A DNA stretch of 64,000 bases, taken from positions 1-64,000 of the forward strand of contig CAJTEX010000005.1 in the NCBI GenBank assembly GCA_910575615.1, given 5' to 3'. This DNA comes from Bacteroidales bacterium. GTDB taxonomy: Bacteria; Bacteroidota; Bacteroidia; Bacteroidales; Muribaculaceae. The notes beneath the pieces were generated by a model. That model did no database searches. It was given only the letters and a program-made list of their open reading frames with translations, and had not been told where the DNA came from. A program made the position numbers and the translations under genes. Positions 57,439 through 64,000 of this stretch are shown one piece after another (the first letter of the stretch is position 1; each line of letters begins with the position of its first letter).

Positions 57439-58806
57439 TCAGGCAAAAATATTCGTCACAGGGGTGCTGCGCCGGATTTTCTTCTCAAGGCGTTTCATGA
57501 AACGGCGAATCCTGAAAAGGTGACTGTCTTCATTCAGACGTCCGACCTCAAGCCAGTGGCCATCATTGTAATCCACATCCCAGCCACGGATGTCCTTGAG
57601 ACGGAAAGTCGGGCGATAATGCTTGATTTTGTAGAGCCTCCGCCCCTCACGGTCATATGTCTTCCAGGCCATGGCGACACGGTATATGCGGGCCATCTCT
57701 GAGTTCAGGTCATTCCCGGTCAGGTGCTGCTCCATAAGCTGGCGCAACTCGCCGAGCGAGAACCACTCCCCTTCAAGTTTTGACCCGGCCACAAGCTCTT
57801 TGCTGTCGACAAACGCGAAGAAATGGAAGATGTTACGGTATGTCACATTGTCAGGGCTGTCATACATCGGCCTCACCTCCGCGCCCGGTATGCCTGAAAT
57901 CTGCTGGAAAAGCTGGGCAGCGCGGCCTGCATCATAACGTTCCTGATAAGGCAGCGTGGTTACCGCCGGTGTGTCAAACCTCTTTATCACCGCCCCGTTG
58001 TTGAAAAACTTGTCGGTACGGCGTATGTCAAGCAGAATGCGGTCGTCAAACAGCACAAGGAACCTCACAGTGGTCGAACTTGGGTTGACCACCAGATGAC
58101 CCTCGTCATTATGGCAATAGAAAACCCACAGGGAATAGTAACGCCATCCGAGATAAACCAGCGATATCACATAGAGGGCCAGCGGAAGCCAAAGGAAAAA
58201 GAAATAGTCGGCGCGGTTGAGGTTGACATTTATGTAATGGCTGAGATAATAGGTCCAGTCAACCACCCCGAGCAGCAAGGCAAGCCCCATCAGCAGGCGT
58301 GTCTGGTAACGCCACTCGCGCTGGTAGAGGGTGCCGATGAACCCGTTTTTCACCACATTTCCATACCGCAGGTGACACAGCTGGCAGACCAGAGGCTCAC
58401 GTTTCTGCAGCAGGAAGAAAGCCGTAACCAATGCCGTCACTGGCGCGCTTATAAGTATGCCAAACAGCGGCCCGTTACTGTTGACCGGCTGTCCGGTCAG
58501 CTCAAACGCGCCCTCTCCGCCAGTGAGGAAATATCTGACAAGCACAACACAGGTTATCACCAGAATTATGACAGACACCTCCTTGTACAGGCGCGAGCAT
58601 ACCGGAACATCCTGGTTGCCCATCACCGCCCTGACCCATTGCAGCCCCAGGAACAAGGCTATGCAGACCGGCGCGAGCCATGCCTGGCTGATAAGCGGGG
58701 ACACAAAAGACAAGACGGCAAGAAAGCCGATTGCAATCGTCCAGTTGCGCCACAGGCCGAATATGGCGGCACTCAATCCTTCTTTGCGCTGATGTGAATG
58801 GAACAT
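57439..58806 (-). CDS. Hypothetical membrane protein with a Nudix-like C-terminal domain
   Basis: 455 residues. The N-terminal half has about six membrane segments (e.g. WTIAIGFLAVLSFVSPLIS, VSVIILVITCVVLVRYFL, LFGILISAPVTALVTAFFLL, WLPLALYVISLVYLGW) and a CQLCHLRYGN knuckle between two of them. The soluble C-terminal half reads like a Nudix fold: FLVLFDDRILLDIRR, TLPYQERYDAGRAAQLFQQISG, NIFHFFAFVD and GEWFSLGELRQLM. The catalytic Nudix box (G-x5-E-x7-RE-x2-EE) is not intact, so it may bind rather than cleave. This domain call is inference from pattern only. No assigned role. Confidence 0.7.
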   Translation of the reverse strand: MFHSHQRKEGLSAAIFGLWRNWTIAIGFLAVLSFVSPLISQAWLAPVCIALFLGLQWVRAVMGNQDVPVCSRLYKEVSVIILVITCVVLVRYFLTGGEGAFELTGQPVNSNGPLFGILISAPVTALVTAFFLLQKREPLVCQLCHLRYGNVVKNGFIGTLYQREWRYQTRLLMGLALLLGVVDWTYYLSHYINVNLNRADYFFFLWLPLALYVISLVYLGWRYYSLWVFYCHNDEGHLVVNPSSTTVRFLVLFDDRILLDIRRTDKFFNNGAVIKRFDTPAVTTLPYQERYDAGRAAQLFQQISGIPGAEVRPMYDSPDNVTYRNIFHFFAFVDSKELVAGSKLEGEWFSLGELRQLMEQHLTGNDLNSEMARIYRVAMAWKTYDREGRRLYKIKHYRPTFRLKDIRGWDVDYNDGHWLEVGRLNEDSHLFRIRRFMKRLEKKIRRSTPVTNIFA

Positions 58807-58924
58807 ATGTATGATCGATGTCTTCTGTTAGGGAATGTTTCAGGGGAGGAGATGGCTTGTACCCGGCAATTCTAACACACGAGGTTTCCGAAACGTTTAA
58901 CCTGTAACCACGATGTAACGTCAG

Positions 58925-58949
58925 GGCCGCCCCACTGAATGGGGCGGCC
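58925..58949. terminator. GC-rich hairpin after the DPP4-like gene
   Basis: GGCCGCCCCA (58925-58934) pairs with TGGGGCGGCC (58940-58949). It follows the minus-strand peptidase gene by 9 bases but has no clear T-run. Confidence 0.55.
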
Positions 58950-58958
58950 TATATCAAA

Positions 58959-61187
58959 TCAGAGGTTTCTGGCGAAATATTCGACCATTCGGCCATAAAC
59001 GAGGGCCCTCGCGTCGCAACCGTTGATCGAATGGTTCATATTGGGGAAGAGCAGCATGTCACAGACACGCCCTGTTTCCTGCAGTCGGCTGACATACTCG
59101 ATGGTGTTGGAGAGGTGAACATTGTCGTCGGCGGTGCCATGCATCATCAGCAGCGAACACTCCACATTTCCGACACGCTCGATGGGTGCGCTCGCGCGGT
59201 AACCCTCCTCGTTCTCGCCGGGGGTCAGCATATACCGCTCGGCATAGACAGTGTCGTAATAGCGCCATGACGTCACCGGGGCGATGGCCACAGCGGCCTT
59301 GAACCGTGAGGCCGTATCGGATATGGCCATCAGTGTCTCATACCCGCCATAGCTCCACCCCGCGATTCCGATGCGCGAGCCGTCGACAAAGGGGAGCGAC
59401 GCCGCATACTGGGCCGCTGCAAGCTGGTCGATGGTCTCGTAATGGCCGAGGTTGCGGTAAACGATGTCGCGGAAAGACGCGCCACGGCCACCTGTGCCAC
59501 GGCCGTCGACACAAATCACCACGAAGCCACGTTCGGCAGCGGCGTAATAATCCCAGTCCATGCGCCAGCGGTCAGTGACCTCCTGCGAGCCAGGGCCACT
59601 GTACTGCCACATTATGACCGGATATTTTTTCGACTGGTCGAAACCCGAGGGCTTGATGATGTAGCCGTTGAGGGTGTATCCCTCAGAGGTCATGGTGAAG
59701 AATTCCTTGCGGGGGAGCGAGGCATAACGGGCGGCATACTCGGCGTTGTCGGCAAGCACCCTGAGGTCTTTCTCCCTGGTGTTGCGCATCGTGTGGCGGG
59801 GAGGCGTCTGCTCGTTGCTGTAATTGACAACATAGTAATTCATCGCAGGCGAGAATGTGGCCGAAGCCCATCCGTTCGACGGGGTCACCGGCTGGGTCTT
59901 TTTGCCTGACTTGTCAATCTTCTGCACCACACGGCTCAAGGCCCCACGGTCGCCCTGGCCATCAATCTGCTGCGCGGTCGACTGGAAGTAGGCGTTCCCT
60001 TGGGCATCAGTCCCGTAATAGTCAGTCACGTCGAATTCTCCCGAGGTAAGCTGACGGAGCTGCTGCCCGGCGTATGAATATTCGTAAAGATGATTCCAGC
60101 CCGAGCGCTCTGAGGAGATGACAAAACTGTCGTCACCCCAGTGGATCTGCTCGTAGGCCATCGGATTGAGCCACGCCTTGGACTCTTCGACCAGCACTGA
60201 CTTTGAGACGGTCGATTTGGGATTGACGGCGAACACCTCCATACGGTTCTGGGCGCGGTTGAGGGTCACAGCCATCAGCCTTTCAGCAGACTTGCCTCCA
60301 TAGGCTATGCGGGGGATGTATTCCACCGCCGTGCTGCCGAGCTGTATGTCTTTGGTCTTGCGGGTCTCGACATCATAACTGTGGAGGGTGACCACCGAGT
60401 TGGGCTGTCCGGCCACAGGATATTTGTATGAGAATGTCCCGGGATAAAGGGCATATTGAGCCGAGGGGGTGCAATATCCCTCATAGAGGGGAAAAGAGAA
60501 TTTCGGCACCTTCTCCTCGTCGTAGCGCAGGTAGCAGAGGGTGGAATTGTCTGGGGCCCAGGCCATCGAGCAATCCGTGGCAAACTCCTCCTCATAGGTC
60601 CAGTCGGGGATACCGTTTATCACCTTGTCGGCCTCGCCGTCTTTAGTCACGGCCACCTCCGAGTCATAGTCGATTTTCTTGATGTGGATATTGTTGCCCG
60701 CCACGAACGCCACCATGCGGCCATCAGGAGAGAAGAGCGGGGCCTGCTGCAGCGCGAACTGCTTGGAAAGCGGCCGCAGTATGTTGCGTTTGATTTCAAA
60801 CACATGCCAGTCGGCCTTGAAGGAATGGCGGTAAACCGGAGTCTTGGATGTGTACAACAGTATCTTGGAGCCATCCGGGCTCAGGATGAAGCTCTCTACC
60901 GACTTCACGGAGCTTTCACGCGTGTGGCTCACATCAAGCACAGTCTCCAGCAGCTTGCCGGTGGCCGTCTCATAACGTTCGATGGTCTTGCCGTCGTTGC
61001 CCAAAAGTAGATAGCTTTCACCATCGGGCAGATATGTGAAACTTTTCGGGGAGTCGGGAGTGTTGCCCGGATAAACATATCGGGCGATGCTCTCCACATC
61101 TATCCTGGCCTGCGCGTAAACGGGGCCGCCCCCTATTGCAAGGGAAACGGCCAGACAGGTGAATGTCTTCGTTAAGTTGTTCATCAT
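58959..61187 (-). CDS. Dipeptidyl peptidase IV-like S9 serine peptidase
   Basis: 742 residues from ATG 61187 (a second ATG follows; a TTG upstream at 61205 is less likely). Signal peptide MMNNLTKTFTCLAVSLAIGGG...AQA. The beta-propeller (about 40-480) contains the DPP4 N-terminal double-glutamate motif in DWTYEEEF. The catalytic domain has the nucleophile in GIAGWSYGGYETLM, the Asp in HGTADDNVH and the His in NMNHSI. Such periplasmic enzymes release X-Pro dipeptides from peptides. It lies 18 bases after the coiled-coil gene and is probably in its operon. Confidence 0.93.
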   Translation of the reverse strand: MMNNLTKTFTCLAVSLAIGGGPVYAQARIDVESIARYVYPGNTPDSPKSFTYLPDGESYLLLGNDGKTIERYETATGKLLETVLDVSHTRESSVKSVESFILSPDGSKILLYTSKTPVYRHSFKADWHVFEIKRNILRPLSKQFALQQAPLFSPDGRMVAFVAGNNIHIKKIDYDSEVAVTKDGEADKVINGIPDWTYEEEFATDCSMAWAPDNSTLCYLRYDEEKVPKFSFPLYEGYCTPSAQYALYPGTFSYKYPVAGQPNSVVTLHSYDVETRKTKDIQLGSTAVEYIPRIAYGGKSAERLMAVTLNRAQNRMEVFAVNPKSTVSKSVLVEESKAWLNPMAYEQIHWGDDSFVISSERSGWNHLYEYSYAGQQLRQLTSGEFDVTDYYGTDAQGNAYFQSTAQQIDGQGDRGALSRVVQKIDKSGKKTQPVTPSNGWASATFSPAMNYYVVNYSNEQTPPRHTMRNTREKDLRVLADNAEYAARYASLPRKEFFTMTSEGYTLNGYIIKPSGFDQSKKYPVIMWQYSGPGSQEVTDRWRMDWDYYAAAERGFVVICVDGRGTGGRGASFRDIVYRNLGHYETIDQLAAAQYAASLPFVDGSRIGIAGWSYGGYETLMAISDTASRFKAAVAIAPVTSWRYYDTVYAERYMLTPGENEEGYRASAPIERVGNVECSLLMMHGTADDNVHLSNTIEYVSRLQETGRVCDMLLFPNMNHSINGCDARALVYGRMVEYFARNL

Positions 61188-61205
61188 CAACAATTTTAAT
61201 TTCAA

Positions 61206-62990
61206 TTACCAGAGCAACATCTGCGCCGGATTGTCAGGAGGCTCCTGACGTACAGGCTCCTTGTAGCCGAAAGCATCATCGGCGCTGTCGGCCTTTTGCT
61301 TGCGCTGGCGTTTTGGCTTAGGTGGTTCGGGGGCCGGAGTGGCTATCAGCCAGTCGGTGCTGTCGAGGAGAGAGAAGTCATTGTCGTCGGCATCCTCTCG
61401 GGCCGGAGCCTTCTCTGCCTTCTTTGCGGGAGGCTGCACCTCTCTCTCCCTACGGGGCTTGGGCGGTCTGCCCCTGCGTGGTTTCGGCGCGGCGGCCGTC
61501 TCCACCTCGGGAGTGACAAGTTCCGGAAGGTCAAGTGTAAGGTCTATCTCAGGGGTGTCGGCGACAGAGTCGGCGACAACCGGTATCTCGACAGTCACTT
61601 CAGGTGTGGCAACCACCGCCGTGTCGACCGGGGATGTGATGCCTTTAAGGGCTTTCAGCCGCTCTATCTCCGAACGCAGCGCGCTCTCGGCCTGTGCCTT
61701 CTCAAACTGGGCGGTCTCCACTGATTTCCTGAGCGAGTCGGTCTGGTCCTCAAGACGGCGGATTGTCTCATCCTTGATGCGGAGAGTGGCATTCTTGGTC
61801 AGTATGTCGGCGTCCTTGATTCTTATCAGCTCATCCTTCTCCATCAGTTCGTCTTTCTGGCGGCGCAGGGCGGCATCGTTGACCCGCTGGCTCTCCTCCA
61901 GTTTCACAACCTGCTCCTGCACCTCCTTGACAACCTGCAGGTCTTCCTGCGCCTTGGCCAGGCGGGCGGTCATCAATGCGAGCTGTTCATTCAGGCCGGA
62001 GAGGTCAGCCTGCATCGAGGCGGCCTGCTCCTCCTTCTCGGCGGCAATCCTGCGGGCTTCCGCAGCGCGCGCGTTGAGGTCATTGACCATCACACGGCTC
62101 AACTCATCCTTAGCCCTGGCCTGCTCGAGGCTGTCGCGCAACAGGGCGACCTCCTTTTCGAGTTCGGCCACACGGGCGTTGTCTTCGGCGGTCGCCTGGG
62201 TGACGGCGGCGGCCGTGAGTTCCGCTATTCTTTCCTCCGATAGCTTCAGGGCCTCCTGGGCTGCGGCAAGCTGCCCCTCGGCCTCGGCCACCTTGCGGTC
62301 AGCCTCGGCGATGCGCTCACCGGCCTCCACATCCCCGTCAACCAGCGCGGCCATACGCAACTTGTTGGCCATCGACTTGTTTTCAAGGATGTATTGCTCA
62401 TTCTCGGCCTCGATAGAGGCGAGTTGTTTCTCAAGTTCGTGAACCCTCTCGGAAAGGGCGCGTTTCTGGCGCTCGGCGCTGAGCTGGAGGTTTTTCGCGT
62501 TTGAGTTGCCCTCCTCCTCCTTGCGGGCTTTCCGGCGCAGCTCCTCTATCTGTTCCTGGAGGTGGTGGCTCTCGGCCTGGTAACGGGAGTGGAGCCTGCG
62601 CTCCACATTCCTCTCCATATGCTCGAAATAATCCTTCACAGACTTGTCAAGGGAGTCAAAAAGCAACTGACGCTGCTTCTCAGGGTCGACGCTCTCGCGC
62701 AAGAACGCGGGCAGGGCCTCGTTGAATATTCCGACGACACCCGCGAAAATCACAGACGCGTCGGGGCGGCCCTCCACGGAAGCCCGCAGGGAGCCATCAC
62801 CACTGTTGTCAGTGTCGGATTGACTGTCCCCGCCATCCGCCTCCTGGGGGTCATCTTCATTCCCGGCGGGGGCAGGGAGAGCCCGCTGGCGCAGAGGAGT
62901 GACGGTGGCGTCTATCCCCTCCACCTCCAGTTCGTCATCGTCGGCGGGGGAAAACCCCATCGCCCTTTTCATAATATCGAAGAAGCCCAT
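61206..62990 (-). CDS. Long coiled-coil protein with AT-hook-like tail
   Basis: 594 residues; no signal peptide. The N-terminus MGFFDIMKRAMGFSP and an acidic linker (about 45-70) lead to a helical section with FAGVVGIFNEALPAFLRESVD, then a coiled coil of about 300 residues with typical Glu/Lys/Ala heptads. The C-terminal part is Pro/Val-rich and carries basic RGRPPKPRRERE-type sequence (PKPRRGRPPKPRR), like an AT-hook, then an acidic-basic tail. A cytoplasmic scaffold that may bind DNA is inference. A large open frame on the opposite strand is a codon-bias shadow. Upstream of the DPP4-like gene. Confidence 0.75.
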   Translation of the reverse strand: MGFFDIMKRAMGFSPADDDELEVEGIDATVTPLRQRALPAPAGNEDDPQEADGGDSQSDTDNSGDGSLRASVEGRPDASVIFAGVVGIFNEALPAFLRESVDPEKQRQLLFDSLDKSVKDYFEHMERNVERRLHSRYQAESHHLQEQIEELRRKARKEEEGNSNAKNLQLSAERQKRALSERVHELEKQLASIEAENEQYILENKSMANKLRMAALVDGDVEAGERIAEADRKVAEAEGQLAAAQEALKLSEERIAELTAAAVTQATAEDNARVAELEKEVALLRDSLEQARAKDELSRVMVNDLNARAAEARRIAAEKEEQAASMQADLSGLNEQLALMTARLAKAQEDLQVVKEVQEQVVKLEESQRVNDAALRRQKDELMEKDELIRIKDADILTKNATLRIKDETIRRLEDQTDSLRKSVETAQFEKAQAESALRSEIERLKALKGITSPVDTAVVATPEVTVEIPVVADSVADTPEIDLTLDLPELVTPEVETAAAPKPRRGRPPKPRREREVQPPAKKAEKAPAREDADDNDFSLLDSTDWLIATPAPEPPKPKRQRKQKADSADDAFGYKEPVRQEPPDNPAQMLLW

Positions 62991-63068
62991 TCAGTCTATA
63001 TTTGCAAGTGTAAGCCGGCAGACGACAGCCCGGCGCCCCAGGCGCGCGTCTCATCATCTACCAACACA

Positions 63069-63076
63069 CAAAGTTA
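63069..63076 (-). promoter_or_regulatory. -7 box of the coiled-coil gene
   Basis: TAACTTTG on the minus strand, about 80 bases before the ATG at 62990. The leader contains a GC-rich stem (GCCGG/CCGGC, 63014-63033). No -33 TTG at the standard distance. Confidence 0.55.
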
Positions 63077-63148
63077 CAAAAATAAATCTACATTGCGGGG
63101 GGCAACTCCCATATTTTTCATCCCTTAACCATCAATGGATGGAGAATT

Positions 63149-64000
63149 TCATTTCACCGTCCCCGGCTTGGCCACCACTCCTGTCCCTTTCCGGCCATTT
63201 ATGCCTATGACAAGGGACGACGGCATCCTGACGATGCGCAAGGTCTCAGACTCATATTCGGCAGGCATCGAGTTGAGATAGTCGATGTCGTAGTAGTCCT
63301 CCCCCGCGAAGGGATTGACGGTGAAATATCCGACACCGAACGAGGTCAGGTTCTGGAAGAAATGAGTGCCCTGCGACGGCTCGACCCTGTAATTGGCCAG
63401 GGAGGACTCTACGATAAGACGCGCTGCCGAGATGTCGGCCCACTTTACCGGAATCCCAAGCGCGTTGTCTGACGAACCCCAGCGTCCGGGGCCTATCAGC
63501 ACATACCCTTCCCCACAGTCCATGAATCCCTTGTTGAGCCGCGAAATCTCCTGGGCGATTTCAGGATTGCGGAACGAGGAGAAATGCTCGGGCCTGACAT
63601 ACACCACGACGCTCACCGAGTCGTTTGTCCCGTGGCCGAGGGCGGTCTGGCTCCGCAGTATCAGGTCGGAATTTCCGAGGGCCAGCACCGATTCGTCGAC
63701 ATCCTCCTTGCGGTCGATAATCGGGCGTATCTGGAGCCAGTAGATGCGTCCTTTGAGGTTGCCGTCCTTGCCGATGTTCCCGGCAAACTCAATCTCCACA
63801 GGGCGCTGCATGGCCTCCTGGCCGGTTGACAGCATCGTGTCAACCGCTTGAGCGAGAGGAAAAACATTGTCGCGCAGGATGTTGGAGAATGTGACCACCT
63901 TGCGGCCTATGCCGAGATGGGTGTCGCGCAGCATCTGGTCGTTGATGTCGAATGTGGATACGAGGTATTTCAGGGTGTCACCAATGCGGGCGAAATCCTG
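63149..64000 (-). CDS. PEP/pyruvate-binding (PEP synthase-like) protein, C-terminal part
   Basis: The frame is open to the window edge (codons continue through CAG at 64000), so only the last 283 residues are seen. An internal ATG at 63934 is not the start. Features: FSNILRDNVFPLAQAVDTML, EIEFAGNIGKDG...GRIYWLQIRPI (named by its ends), GYVLIGPGRWGSSDNALGIPVKW and the end GINGRKGTGVV. The EIEFA...WLQIRPI pattern resembles the end of the PEP/pyruvate-binding ATP-grasp domain. The large Bacteroidales proteins of this type are annotated PEP/pyruvate-binding, often without the swivelling His domain; phosphotransfer activity is not shown by this part. Confidence 0.75.
   Translation of the reverse strand, partial: QDFARIGDTLKYLVSTFDINDQMLRDTHLGIGRKVVTFSNILRDNVFPLAQAVDTMLSTGQEAMQRPVEIEFAGNIGKDGNLKGRIYWLQIRPIIDRKEDVDESVLALGNSDLILRSQTALGHGTNDSVSVVVYVRPEHFSSFRNPEIAQEISRLNKGFMDCGEGYVLIGPGRWGSSDNALGIPVKWADISAARLIVESSLANYRVEPSQGTHFFQNLTSFGVGYFTVNPFAGEDYYDIDYLNSMPAEYESETLRIVRMPSSLVIGINGRKGTGVVAKPGTVK

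Noticed and set aside
61300-62442. 380-codon open frame antisense to the coiled-coil gene
   Set aside because: Ser/Ala/Arg-rich low-complexity translation, a mirror of Glu/Lys/Ala codons on the coding strand; no start context or family motif.

Overview
The window is chromosomal DNA from a GC-rich member of the Bacteroidales, most probably Muribaculaceae. The reasons are: promoters of the Bacteroidetes type (TTTG or TTG, 19-20 bases, TAnnTTTG) instead of sigma-70 boxes; the gene order purH-mreB-mreC-mreD-mrdA-rodA; a two-subunit B12-dependent methylmalonyl-CoA mutase; lipoproteins and barrels of families common in this order (DUF4136, DUF4827, Porin_10, PorT-like); and a secreted protein ending in the 'NLQGVRV...GLYIRR' type of tail. 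The family-level assignment is inference.

Layout. 1-1369 is an IS4-family insertion sequence whose left end coincides with base 1. 1549-8941 holds purH and the cell-elongation operon mreBCD-mrdA-rodA. 9044-15885 carries a patatin, an intracellular GH13 amylase, prs, a Porin_10 protein and an MFS exporter. 16057-18687 holds tRNA-Ser and dnaG (minus). 19113-24951 is a tripartite RND efflux operon. 25053-29373 is an accessory patch: a mosaic secreted protein, an orphan gene, an MntA/HepT toxin-antitoxin pair whose HepT is split by an in-frame TGA, and a small solute-binding protein. 29425-29741 is a cluster of nested palindromes. 29739-33788 is mutA-mutB behind a structured leader, followed by a lipase-like hydrolase. 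35338-39164 is a plus-strand agmatine-to-putrescine operon ending in an OLD-like ATPase with a TOPRIM-like domain. 39164-40652 contains a disrupted small gene, a Crp-family regulator and a rod-shaped RNA that I think is 6S RNA. 40777-49576 has pullulanase, a DUF4136 lipoprotein, mltG, an outer-membrane barrel and the run pyrK-pyrD-ftsY-rimO. 49606-64000 has isochorismate synthase, nrnA, a DUF4827 lipoprotein, glmM, an NlpC/P60 protein, a PepSY-like lipoprotein, miaA with a coupled unknown gene, a membrane protein with a Nudix-like tail, a DPP4-like peptidase with a coiled-coil partner, and the C-terminal end of a PEP/pyruvate-binding protein.

The most interesting things outside ordinary genes are two almost identical 220-bp miniature transposons (18806-19025 and 39436-39655, opposite orientation). 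Each has 18-bp terminal inverted repeats and a perfect 9-bp target duplication. One lies upstream of dnaG; the other interrupts a small exported-protein gene whose frame is restored when the element is removed on paper. Other leads are the TGA-split HepT toxin, the candidate 6S RNA, the structured mutA leader and the palindrome cluster after mutB.
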